From CBFGWV01 sp965652545 (GTDB lineage: Bacteria > Pseudomonadota > Gammaproteobacteria > Competibacterales > Competibacteraceae), in NCBI GenBank assembly GCA_965652545.1, contig CBFGWV010000007.1, positions 1-54,364 on the forward strand: a stretch of DNA of 54,364 bases, written 5' to 3'. The notes beneath the pieces are model-generated. The model ran no database searches, was not told the origin of the DNA, and was given only the letters and a program-made list of their open reading frames with translations. Shown here piece after piece: positions 25,871 through 33,985 of the stretch (position 1 is the stretch's first letter; every line of letters begins with the position of its first letter). The position numbers and the translations under genes are program-made.

Positions 25871-26464
25871 ATGCCTGTACCCGAGTTGATCCGCAAGCAC
25901 TTCGACGACAGCATCGCGATCAAGCAGACTGCGCGGGAGGTGCTTGCGCAGCCGATTTCCGATGCCGCCCAACGCCTGGCCCATACCCTCGCCGAGGGCG
26001 GCAAGATACTGGTGTGCGGTAATGGCGGCTCCGCCGCCGATGCCCAGCATTTCGCCGCCGAACTGGTCGGCCGGTTCGAGCGTGAACGCCCGGCGCTGCC
26101 GGCCATCGCGTTGACCACAGACACTAGCGCCCTCACGGCGATCGGCAATGATTACGGATTCGACCGGGTGTTCGCCCGCCAGGTCGATGCTCTGGCGCAA
26201 CGTGGCGACTGCCTGGTCGCGCTATCCACCAGCGGCCGCTCGCCCAACGTGCTCCTGGCGGTGGAGGCGGCCCAGGCGCGTGGAGCCTGGGTGCTGGCAT
26301 TGACCGGTCGCGACGGTGGCCCGATCGCCACCACCCTGACCGACGCCGATATCGAGTTACGCGTCCCGTCCGAGGTGACGGCGCGGATTCAGGAGGTCCA
26401 CATCCTCGCACTGCACTGCTTATGCAGTGCAGTCGATCAATTGCTTTTCCCTCAAGGAGCCTAA
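25871..26464 (+). CDS. diaA: SIS-domain protein, DiaA / phosphoheptose isomerase-like
   Basis: The 197-residue SIS-fold protein contains CGNGGSAADAQHFAAELVGRF, TDTSALTAIGNDYG, STSGRSPN and RIQEVHILALHCLC. The place between yraN and dolP and the C-terminal LFP match DiaA, which stimulates DnaA assembly at oriC. However, the Glu in FAAEL and the His in QEVHI that serve sedoheptulose-7-phosphate isomerase (GmhA) are kept, so it could be a true GmhA or do both. Sequence alone does not settle it. The last codons contain a perfect 10-bp inverted repeat. Confidence 0.85.
   Translation: MPVPELIRKHFDDSIAIKQTAREVLAQPISDAAQRLAHTLAEGGKILVCGNGGSAADAQHFAAELVGRFERERPALPAIALTTDTSALTAIGNDYGFDRVFARQVDALAQRGDCLVALSTSGRSPNVLLAVEAAQARGAWVLALTGRDGGPIATTLTDADIELRVPSEVTARIQEVHILALHCLCSAVDQLLFPQGA
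26410..26433. repeat. Perfect 10-bp hairpin inside the 3' end of the diaA-like gene
   Basis: ACTGCACTGC (26410-26419), TTAT, GCAGTGCAGT (26424-26433). The arms are perfect and fall in codons for HCLCSAV, 34 nt before dolP. It could be an mRNA structure that separates expression of the two genes, or a side effect of the conserved peptide. Confidence 0.6.
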
Positions 26465-26466
26465 GC

Positions 26467-27063
26467 ATGCGCAAGCATCCGAAAACCGCCATGATCCTGG
26501 CGCTGCTGGCCGGCAGCATACTCACCGGCTGCGGCCCCCTGATCGTCGGCGGCATCGCCACCGGCGCCGCCGTGGCCCACGACCGCCGCTCCGCGGGGAC
26601 AGTCATCGACGATCAGAACCTCGAACTGTCCGCGTATCGTGATTTCAATCAGTACCCAGTGCTCAAGGACCGCAGCCACATCAGCGTCGCCGTCTACAAC
26701 GGTGCCGCGCTGCTGACCGGTGAGGTGCCGGAGCAAGAGGCCGGCGAGTTGGCCGAGCGTGTGGTCCAGTCGCTGGAGGGGGTTCGGGTCGTGCACAACG
26801 AACTGATCGTGGCCCAGGTCAGCCCCCTGTCCAGCCGGACCAATGACGCCTTGATTTCCACCCGGGTCAAGGCATCGTTGTTGAAGGTCGATCGCCCGGG
26901 GTTCGACCCCACGCGGGTGAAGGTGACCACCGAGCGCGGCATCGTTTACCTGATGGGGCTGCTCTACCCCGGCGAAGCAGAGCCGGTCATCGAAGCGGTC
27001 AGGCAAATCAATGGTGTCCAGCAGGTCGTCACCTTATTCGAGCACCTGGAAAACCCGGCATGA
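26467..27063 (+). CDS. dolP: Outer-membrane lipoprotein DolP (YraP), two BON domains
   Basis: DolP is a lipoprotein that supports outer-membrane integrity and BAM function. The 198-residue precursor has a signal peptide with lipobox LTGC, so Cys22 would be lipidated. Two BON domains follow, at about 45-115 (ISVAVYNGAALLTGEVPEQ) and 122-195 (VKVTTERGIVYLMGLLYPGEA). I chose the ATG at 26467, since it starts right at the signal peptide and lies 2 nt after the upstream stop. The gene overlaps gor by 4 nt. Confidence 0.95.
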   Translation: MRKHPKTAMILALLAGSILTGCGPLIVGGIATGAAVAHDRRSAGTVIDDQNLELSAYRDFNQYPVLKDRSHISVAVYNGAALLTGEVPEQEAGELAERVVQSLEGVRVVHNELIVAQVSPLSSRTNDALISTRVKASLLKVDRPGFDPTRVKVTTERGIVYLMGLLYPGEAEPVIEAVRQINGVQQVVTLFEHLENPA

Positions 27064-28409
27064 CCGAACCGGACCACTATGATCTGCTGGTCATCGGCGC
27101 GGGCAGCGGCGGGCTATCGGTCGCCGAACGCGCAGCGCGCCACGGCGCCCGCACGCTGTTGATCGAAGCCGGGCGCCTGGGCGGCACCTGCGTGAATGTC
27201 GGCTGCGTACCGAAGAAGGTCATGTGGCATGCCGCAAGCCTCGCCCACAACCTGGACGATGCCCGCGGTTTCGGCTTTGACGTAGAACGCCACGGCTTCG
27301 ACTGGTCGGCCCTCAAGCTGGCACGCGATGCGTTCATCAACGGCATCAACACCTGGTATGACGGCTATCTGGCCGAGGCCGGCGTACAGCTGGTGCACGG
27401 CCACGCGCGCTTCGAGGGCACCCACACCGTCAGCGTCGATGGCCAGCATTACAGTGCCCAACACGTGGTCATCGCCACCGGCGGTCACGCCCGCGTACCC
27501 GAGATCCCCGGCGCGGGTCTGGGCATCACCTCCGATGGCTTCTTCGCCCTCGAGCACCAGCCCCGTCGGGTGGCGGTGGTCGGCGCCGGCTACATCGCCG
27601 TGGAACTGGCGGGCGTCTTCCGCGCCCTGGGCAGCGAGGTCTCGTTGTTGATCCGCGGCGAAACCGTCCTGCGCAACTTCGACGACCTCATACAGACATC
27701 GTTGACGGCACAACTGGAAGCCGATGGCATCGAACTCATCCGCAGCACCCGCGTGCGCTCGGTGAACACCCACGGCGATGCATTGGAAATCGCCCACACG
27801 CACGGCGCCCTGACGACCGACACACTGTTGTGGGCCACCGGCCGCGACCCGAATGTCGACGGCCTGAACCTCGCCGCCACCGGTGTCCGGCAGGACGACG
27901 AGGGGCACATACCGACCGACGACTACCAGAACACCAACGTCGAGCGTGTGTACGCACTGGGCGATGTCACCGGCCGCGCGACCCTGACACCGGTGGCCGT
28001 GGCCGCCGGTCGGCGCCTTGCCGACCGGCTCTTCGGCGGGCAGACGGACCGTCACCTCGACTACCGCAACATCGCCTCGGTGGTGTTCAGCCACCCACCG
28101 GTGGGCACCGTAGGCCTGACCGAAGCGGAGGCACGGCGCGACTATGGCAGCGCAGTCGAGGTGTTCACCACCACCTTCACGCCCATGTACCACATGTTCA
28201 CACCGCATCGGAATCAGGCGGCCATGAAGCTGGTGTGCGAAGGGCCGACGCGACGCGTCGTCGGTATCCATTTGTTCGGGCTCGGGTCCGACGAGATGCT
28301 CCAGGGCTTTGCCGTGGCGATGCGCATGGGCGCGACCAAGGCCGACTTCGACGACACCGTGGCCATTCACCCCACCGCAGCGGAAGAGCTGGTTACGCTC
28401 AAAGGCTAA
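27060..28409 (+). CDS. gor: Glutathione-disulfide reductase
   Basis: This FAD enzyme reduces oxidised glutathione with NADPH. The 449-residue protein has the FAD motif GAGSGG (13-18) and the redox pair Cys44/Cys49 in GGTCVNVGCVPKK. The NADPH fold is VVGAGYIAVELAG, and two Arg downstream (LIRGETVLRNFD) match the NADPH-selecting arginines of E. coli Gor. The C-terminal catalytic His is in HPTAAEELV. The ATG overlaps dolP (ATGA), an unusual partner that suggests envelope and redox genes are co-transcribed. It is followed by a large palindrome. Confidence 0.96.
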   Translation: MTEPDHYDLLVIGAGSGGLSVAERAARHGARTLLIEAGRLGGTCVNVGCVPKKVMWHAASLAHNLDDARGFGFDVERHGFDWSALKLARDAFINGINTWYDGYLAEAGVQLVHGHARFEGTHTVSVDGQHYSAQHVVIATGGHARVPEIPGAGLGITSDGFFALEHQPRRVAVVGAGYIAVELAGVFRALGSEVSLLIRGETVLRNFDDLIQTSLTAQLEADGIELIRSTRVRSVNTHGDALEIAHTHGALTTDTLLWATGRDPNVDGLNLAATGVRQDDEGHIPTDDYQNTNVERVYALGDVTGRATLTPVAVAAGRRLADRLFGGQTDRHLDYRNIASVVFSHPPVGTVGLTEAEARRDYGSAVEVFTTTFTPMYHMFTPHRNQAAMKLVCEGPTRRVVGIHLFGLGSDEMLQGFAVAMRMGATKADFDDTVAIHPTAAEELVTLKG

Positions 28410-28436
28410 GGCAGCCCGAGGCGGGCGAAACACGGA

Positions 28437-28550
28437 GCCATCCGGGCCGGGCAGAGCATGGTCGGACCGTCGGCAGCATGGATGCTGCCGTCGAGCTCAC
28501 ACGGACGTGTTCACAGCGCGTCCGACCATGCCCTGCCCGGCCCGGATGGC
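28437..28550. repeat. 114-nt palindrome after gor: 30-bp arms enclosing a second hairpin
   Basis: Arms at 28437-28466 and 28521-28550 are inverted copies with one mismatch in 30 bp (the A at 28454). Inside them CGGCAGCAT-GG-ATGCTGCCG (28471-28490) forms a 9-bp hairpin. The structure begins 28 nt after the gor stop and has no T run. The rest of the 28410-28736 interval shows no gene. It could be a REP/MITE-type element, a strong mRNA 3' barrier, or a structured RNA. No second copy was noticed in the window. Confidence 0.8.
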
Positions 28551-28736
28551 GGGGACGAGCCGCCAAGTCCGCCCACCCGCGAAATGCTTGATCGCCGCAT
28601 CTCCATACGCCTGCGTCGCGACAAGGACCGTACGACACTCGCCGGGACACCCGCAGACCTGAGACAATAGCGTGCAAACACCACACATGATCGCGCCTTA
28701 GAGCGATCCCCCTCACGACTCGCGACACGGTGCTCA

Positions 28737-30023
28737 ATGCGTACGGCGATCTTCGGTGCCTGGGCCTTACTCCTGGGCGTAGCCCTCATGATGCTGGGCA
28801 ATGGATTGCAGGTCAGCCTCCTGGGCATCCGCGCATCGGCCGAGGGGTTCTCCACGATCACCACCGGTTTGGTGATGACCGGCTATTTCGTCGGCTTCCT
28901 CGCCGGCTCGACCCTGACGCCCGTGGCTGTGCGACAGGTGGGGCATGTTCGCGTGTTCGCCGCCCTCGCCTCGCTGGCATCGGTATCCGTCCTGATCCAC
29001 GCGGTGTTCCTGCATCCAGGGGTGTGGATCACCATGCGCTTTTTCACCGGCCTGAGCTATGCCGGCCTGTACGTCGTCACCGAGAGCTGGCTGAACGATC
29101 AAGCCACCAACGAAACGCGCGGGCGTCTGCTGTCGATCTACATGGTGATGTGCCTGGGCGGCATGAGCGCCGGCCAATGGCTGCTCAACCTGGCCTCGCC
29201 CGATAGCTTCGAACTGTTCATCGTGGCCTCGGCCCTGGTATCCGTAGCACTGATCCCGGTGGTCCTGAGTGCCTCACGCACACCGGCCTTCGAGACGCCG
29301 CAGTCGATGGGGCTGTTGACCTTGTATCGTGTCTCACCGCTGGGCGTACTGGCGGCGTTCGGGACCGGCAGCGCCCACAGTGCCCTCTTTGGCATGGGCG
29401 CCGTATACGCCGTACTCAGCGGGCTGTCTGTCAGCCAGACGGCCAGCTTCATGGGTATCGCAATTCTGGGCGGTATGCTGGCGCAATGGCCGGTGGGGTG
29501 GCTGTCCGATCGCTTCGACCGGCGGCTGGTCATCACCACCGTCACACTGTTGGCCGGCGCGGCCGCGCTGGCCGGTATCGGACTGACACCCGCCGCACCC
29601 GAAGTGATGATGATCATGATCGCGCTGGTCGGTGCATTGTCCATGCCGCTGTATTCGCTGGCCATTGCCCATACCAACGATCACCTGCAACAACCGCAGA
29701 TGGTGGCCGCAAGCAGCACGTTGGTGCTCGTCGGCGGGCTCGGGGCGATCTTCGGCCCTCTGTTGGCCTCGGCGCTGATGAGCCGCTTGGGCGCCGACGG
29801 CTTCCTGTGGTGGATCGGCGGCGTCCATCTGACCATCGGCGTGTTCGCTGTGTACCGCATGACCCGGCGCGCCGCACCGCCGATGGCCTCGCAGGGCTCA
29901 GCCGCCTATATCGCCCCCGGCGCCGGTCCGCTGGCCACCGCACTGTCGGCCGATGACACCGACGAATCAGCCGCGCAAGGCGCGGAGCACACTAGCGGTG
30001 TCCGGACGGACACCGCGCCATAG
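28737..30023 (+). CDS. MFS transporter (YcaD-like)
   Basis: The 428-residue protein has about twelve hydrophobic segments and the MFS layout. A characteristic loop after helix 2 is followed by RFFTGLSYAGLYVVTESWLND, which is typical of the YcaD/UPF0226-like branch. The second half has GWLSDRFDRRLVI, the repeat of MFS motif A. The C-terminal tail (from about residue 385) is soluble and Ala/Thr/Asp rich. The substrate is unknown. The last 57 nt overlap the end of the convergent aroE gene. Confidence 0.85.
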   Translation: MRTAIFGAWALLLGVALMMLGNGLQVSLLGIRASAEGFSTITTGLVMTGYFVGFLAGSTLTPVAVRQVGHVRVFAALASLASVSVLIHAVFLHPGVWITMRFFTGLSYAGLYVVTESWLNDQATNETRGRLLSIYMVMCLGGMSAGQWLLNLASPDSFELFIVASALVSVALIPVVLSASRTPAFETPQSMGLLTLYRVSPLGVLAAFGTGSAHSALFGMGAVYAVLSGLSVSQTASFMGIAILGGMLAQWPVGWLSDRFDRRLVITTVTLLAGAAALAGIGLTPAAPEVMMIMIALVGALSMPLYSLAIAHTNDHLQQPQMVAASSTLVLVGGLGAIFGPLLASALMSRLGADGFLWWIGGVHLTIGVFAVYRMTRRAAPPMASQGSAAYIAPGAGPLATALSADDTDESAAQGAEHTSGVRTDTAP

Positions 30024-30788
30024 CAGGAAGGACTCGGCGGCCTGCTCCACCAGCATGCCCAAACCATCGAGTGCAAGCCTTGCGCCGCGCTCGCGTCCCC
30101 AACGAACGAATGCGGTCGGCTTATCGGCGTACATCATGTCGTAAACCACCGCATCGTCGGCCAGCAGGCCCTCGGGAAGCTGCGGCAACTCGTCCGACAG
30201 CCCTGCGGCGGTGCCGTTGATTACAACATCGTACGACTCACCGGCAAGCTCACCCAATCCGCAGCCCCGGACCAGTCTGTTGCGGGCAAAATGCAACGCC
30301 AATTCCTCTGCTTTGGCCGCCGTCCGATTGGCGACGGTCACCGCGGCGGGTTGGCAATCGAGCAAAGGCTTGAGTACACCGCGTACCGCACCACCGGCAC
30401 CGAGCACCAGTATCCGTTGGCCGTCCAGCGCCACGCGGTGGTTGACCGTCAAGTCGCGCACCAGGCCGGCGCCATCGGTATTGTCGCCAAGCAAGGCGCC
30501 ATCCTGCTGCCGCATCAAGGTGTTGACCGCGCCAGCCAGTTCGGCACGGGCGCTCAGCACATCGGCCAGTACCCAGGCATCGCGCTTGAACGGCACTGTC
30601 ACGTTGAGCCCGCGCCCGCCATTGTCAAAGAAGTCGCGCACGGTCTGGGGAAAGCGACCGGTATCGACCAATATGGCGTCGTAGACCAGCTGTTGCCCGG
30701 TCTGCTCGGCGAACAGGCGGTGAATCCGCGGTGACTTGGAGTGGGCAATGGGATTGCCCATCACCGCGTATCGATCAGCGTCGGTCAT
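29967..30788 (-). CDS. aroE: Shikimate dehydrogenase (NADP+)
   Basis: AroE reduces 3-dehydroshikimate in aromatic amino acid synthesis. The 273-residue product contains YAVMGNPIAHSKSPRIHRLF and NVTVPFKRDA, which carries the catalytic Lys. It also has GDNTDGAGLVRDL, the NADP fold LVLGAGGAVRGVL, and VANRTAAKAEEL. The ATG at 30788 is preferred to a longer in-frame start. It follows hemB on the same strand with a 22-nt gap, and its 3' end overlaps the MFS gene from the opposite strand. Confidence 0.97.
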   Translation of the reverse strand: MTDADRYAVMGNPIAHSKSPRIHRLFAEQTGQQLVYDAILVDTGRFPQTVRDFFDNGGRGLNVTVPFKRDAWVLADVLSARAELAGAVNTLMRQQDGALLGDNTDGAGLVRDLTVNHRVALDGQRILVLGAGGAVRGVLKPLLDCQPAAVTVANRTAAKAEELALHFARNRLVRGCGLGELAGESYDVVINGTAAGLSDELPQLPEGLLADDAVVYDMMYADKPTAFVRWGRERGARLALDGLGMLVEQAAESFLLWRGVRPDTASVLRALRG

Positions 30789-30810
30789 AACGGATCCTGT
30801 AGCCGTGACG

Positions 30811-31824
30811 TCAGCCGCGCAGCCAAGCGGCAACGCGGGGGGTGAAATAACTGAGAATGCCGTCCGCGCCCGCGCGCTTGATGCAGGTAAGCGACTCCAT
30901 GATCGCCGCCCGTTCGTTCAGCCAGCCGTTCTGTGCCGCGGCCATGATCATCGCGTACTCGCCGCTGACCTGATACACGAACGTCGGCACACCGAACTGG
31001 TCCTTGACCCGGCGCACGATATCCAGGTACGGCATACCCGGCTTGATCATCACCATGTCCGCGCCCTCCTCCAGGTCGAGCGCGACCTCGCGCAAAGCCT
31101 CATCGGAATTGGCCGGGTCCATCTGGTAGGTCCGCTTGTCGCCACCGGCGAGATTGGCCGCCGACCCCACCGCGTCACGGAACGGACCGTAGTAGCTGGA
31201 GGCATACTTGGCCGCGTAGGAGAGGATACGGGTGTGGATGTGGTCGTTGGATTCCAAGGCTTCGCGAATGGCTCCAACGCGCCCGTCCATCATGTCCGAC
31301 GGCCCCAGCACATCGGCGCCGGCCTCGGCATGACACAACGCCTGGCGCACCAACGCATCAACGGTCTCGTCGTTCACGACATAGCCGCGATCGTCCACCA
31401 AGCCGTCCTGGCCATGACTGGTGTAGGGGTCCAGAGCCACATCGGTCATCACCCCGATTTCGGGAAAGGCGTCCTTGAGTGCCCGGATGGCGCGGGGCAC
31501 CAAGCCATCGGGATTCCAGGCCTCGGCAGCCGAGGCGCTCTTACCCGCCTGCTCGATCACCGGAAACAACACCAGCGCTGGCACGCCCAAGCTTGCAAGC
31601 TTCTCGGTATCGCGCAGCAATTCGTCGATGCTGACGCGATCCACACCCGGCATGGACGGGACGGGCACGCGCTGGCCCTGGCCTTCCATCACGAACACCG
31701 GCTGGATCAGGTCATCGACCGTAAGCGTGGTCTCGCGCACCAGACGCCGGGAAAAATCGTCGCGCCGCAGGCGGCGGGGACGGGCGCCGGGGAAGGCTCC
31801 CGGCATAATCTGGAACGCACTCAC
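30811..31824 (-). CDS. hemB: Delta-aminolevulinic acid dehydratase (porphobilinogen synthase)
   Basis: HemB condenses two aminolevulinate molecules to porphobilinogen in tetrapyrrole synthesis. The 337-residue form has both active-site lysines, in SYAAKYASSYYGPF and MIKPGMPYLD. The metal region reads DVALDPYTSHGQDG, lacking the three Cys of zinc enzymes, so it should be the Mg-type found in Pseudomonas. I chose the GTG at 31824 because AAGGAG lies 7 nt before it; an upstream ATG at 31845 would put this ribosome site inside the gene. Confidence 0.95.
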   Translation of the reverse strand: MSAFQIMPGAFPGARPRRLRRDDFSRRLVRETTLTVDDLIQPVFVMEGQGQRVPVPSMPGVDRVSIDELLRDTEKLASLGVPALVLFPVIEQAGKSASAAEAWNPDGLVPRAIRALKDAFPEIGVMTDVALDPYTSHGQDGLVDDRGYVVNDETVDALVRQALCHAEAGADVLGPSDMMDGRVGAIREALESNDHIHTRILSYAAKYASSYYGPFRDAVGSAANLAGGDKRTYQMDPANSDEALREVALDLEEGADMVMIKPGMPYLDIVRRVKDQFGVPTFVYQVSGEYAMIMAAAQNGWLNERAAIMESLTCIKRAGADGILSYFTPRVAAWLRG

Positions 31825-31904
31825 GACTCTCTCCTTGCGGAACATTGTTCAAAGCACGGGATTATCCCACAGCCTAAAATCCGGCAGGTGTCCAGAAAGG
31901 CGCA

Positions 31905-33395
31905 TCAGGTGAACTGAAGTTCAAACCCGGCCGCCGCCAGGAAGCCGGCTTCGGCCTGCAAGTCCGCCCGTGTCAGCGGATGCTCGCCCAGCCATCCGGG
32001 GGCGAACTCAAGACGGATGCACGCACCGGTCACCTCGATCAGCGGCGGCTCCAGGGGCTCCGGGCTGCGGCTGCGATGCAGTACCACGGCCAAGCGCAGC
32101 AGCACACACAAGTGACCCGCAGGCGCCCGCCAGGGTGTCGGTAAAGCCTCCAGCACATCCGTCGGGAACTTACGCCGGTGGGCACGAACGAGCGAGGCAA
32201 GAAACTGCTGGTCTTCCCGCCCGAACCCCGGCATGTCGGAATGCTCCAGAATATACGCCCCGTGCCGGTGATAGTGATTATGGGCAATCGCCAGCCCCAG
32301 TTCGTGCAGGCGTGCGGCCCAGTCCAATTGCTGGCCATGGACTTCGGCGTCCAGATTCCATCCCGGCTGCGCCGCAGCGAACAGTGCCACGGCCGTCGCG
32401 CGCACCCGCCCGGCCTGTGCGGTATCCACACCGAAACGCCGGCTCATGGTAGCGATGGTGTGCTCGCGCACATCGGTGTGACGGATCCGCCCCAGCAAGT
32501 CGTGGATCACGCCCTCGCGCAGCGCCCCCTCGGAGACCTCCATCTGCTCGAGCTTAAGGGCGGCGAACAGACTGTGCAGGATCGCAAACCCGCCGGCCAA
32601 CACCTGGGCCCGTGCCCGGCTGAGCTCCCATCGTCGGGCCAGCGTGGCCACGCTGCCAGCCCGCAACAAGCCCTCGCGCACGGCCTCCATTGCCTCCAGC
32701 GTGATCGGCCCGTGCGTCCAGCCGTTGGCCAGTGCGATATCGCGTATGGCTTTGATGGTGCCGGAGGCGCCGATTGCCGTGGTCCAATCCAGGGCGCGGT
32801 AGGTCAAGGCTACCGGCTCAAGCTCGACCTGTACCGCCAACTCTGCCTGGCGAAGCGCCGATTCCTTGATCCTCGAGCCGCTGAAGTGCGCACGCGTCAT
32901 GCTGACGCAACCCATGTATAAACTATCCAGGTGCAAGGGCTCGAAGCCCTCGCCGACGATCAGCTCCGTGCTGCCGCCGCCGATGTCGATCACCAGCCGC
33001 CGGCCGTTGAGTTGGGCCAGCGAATGAGCCACCCCGAGGTAAATCAGCCGCGCCTCTTCCAAACCGCTGACGATTTCCACCGGATGCCCGAGCAGACGTC
33101 GCGCCTCGTTGAGAAAGCGTTTTCCGGATTTCAACTGGCGCAAGGTGTTCGTACCGACAACCCGCACCCGTGATTCGGGAATGTCGCGCAGCCGTTGCCC
33201 GAACCGCGCCAGGCACTCGAAGGCACGTTGCTGGGCGGCGCGGCTGAGGCGGTGCTGGCTATCGAGGCCGGCGGCGAGCTGGACCATCTCCTTGAGCCGG
33301 TCCACCACCCGCACCTGGCCATCGACCACACGGGTGACGATCAGGTGGAAGCTGTTCGAGCCCAGGTCGATGGCGGCAAGCGTTGTGGCGGGCAC
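31905..33395 (-). CDS. ppx: Exopolyphosphatase (Ppx/GppA family)
   Basis: Ppx removes terminal phosphates from polyphosphate. The 496-residue protein has the ASKHA phosphate motifs AAIDLGSNSFHLIV at the N-terminus and LVIDIGGGSTELIVGEG near residue 140. Family blocks GTNTLRQ and ASGTIKAI and a C-terminal HD-like helical domain (RLHELGLAIAHNHYHRHGAY) follow. The start is a GTG at 33395 with AAGGAG upstream. It lies 88 nt after sixA on the strand of phoBR, which points to shared phosphate control. Confidence 0.95.
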   Translation of the reverse strand: MPATTLAAIDLGSNSFHLIVTRVVDGQVRVVDRLKEMVQLAAGLDSQHRLSRAAQQRAFECLARFGQRLRDIPESRVRVVGTNTLRQLKSGKRFLNEARRLLGHPVEIVSGLEEARLIYLGVAHSLAQLNGRRLVIDIGGGSTELIVGEGFEPLHLDSLYMGCVSMTRAHFSGSRIKESALRQAELAVQVELEPVALTYRALDWTTAIGASGTIKAIRDIALANGWTHGPITLEAMEAVREGLLRAGSVATLARRWELSRARAQVLAGGFAILHSLFAALKLEQMEVSEGALREGVIHDLLGRIRHTDVREHTIATMSRRFGVDTAQAGRVRATAVALFAAAQPGWNLDAEVHGQQLDWAARLHELGLAIAHNHYHRHGAYILEHSDMPGFGREDQQFLASLVRAHRRKFPTDVLEALPTPWRAPAGHLCVLLRLAVVLHRSRSPEPLEPPLIEVTGACIRLEFAPGWLGEHPLTRADLQAEAGFLAAAGFELQFT

Positions 33396-33483
33396 GTGAC
33401 CGGTTCTCCTTGGGGATGGAATTGACAGCCCCCTAGCTTGGCCGACCAGCGCCCATGATGCGAGCGTTGGATGGGCTTTGTTG

Positions 33484-33984
33484 TCAGTCGGCGAGCTCGC
33501 GCAGCTGGCGTGGGGTCAGCAGCCACTCCAGACGGCCGCCACCGGCACGGGCGTCATCCAAGGTCAGCAATGCCGCCCCGGCCTTACGAAAACGCACACC
33601 GGACACCGCTGAGCCACCAATCAACAGACTCGCCAGGCGCCCCAGGTGCGGCTCGTGGCCAACCAGCGCCACCGCACCGACGCCGAGTGCATCCAGCCGC
33701 GGCAGACAGGCCGCCGGGTCGGACTCAGGGGCCATATCGGCCCATAGCACCGGCGCCGGTAAGCCACCGAGTTCAACGAAGACATCGGCCGTTTCCCGGG
33801 CACGGCGCAGCGGGCTGGACACCAGTACATCGACGACCGGCATCCACGGCAGCAGCCCGCGTACTACGCTGCGCAGCTTCCGGACACCGGCATCCGTCAG
33901 TGGCCGGTCCTCGTCCCGGCCACCGGCGCGGATGAACGGAACAGCGTCCTCGGCAATCGCGTGCCGGATCAGCACCAAATCCAT
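33484..33984 (-). CDS. sixA: Histidine-phosphatase family protein SixA
   Basis: SixA removes phosphate from phosphohistidine on phosphorelay or phosphotransferase proteins. The 166-residue protein has the RHG-type motif at Arg7-His8 (LVLIRHAIAED), SSPLRRARETADV, and the second His in LVGHEPHLGRL. The size fits the small SixA branch. It starts one base beyond the phoR stop, so it is almost certainly translated from the phoBR message; this raises the possibility that it acts on PhoR or on a related relay. Confidence 0.93.
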   Translation of the reverse strand: MDLVLIRHAIAEDAVPFIRAGGRDEDRPLTDAGVRKLRSVVRGLLPWMPVVDVLVSSPLRRARETADVFVELGGLPAPVLWADMAPESDPAACLPRLDALGVGAVALVGHEPHLGRLASLLIGGSAVSGVRFRKAGAALLTLDDARAGGGRLEWLLTPRQLRELAD

Positions 33985-33985
33985 A

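Noticed and set aside
31825..31845. ATG at 31845 as the hemB start
   Set aside because: It would put the strong AAGGAG inside the gene; the GTG at 31824 is correctly spaced from it.
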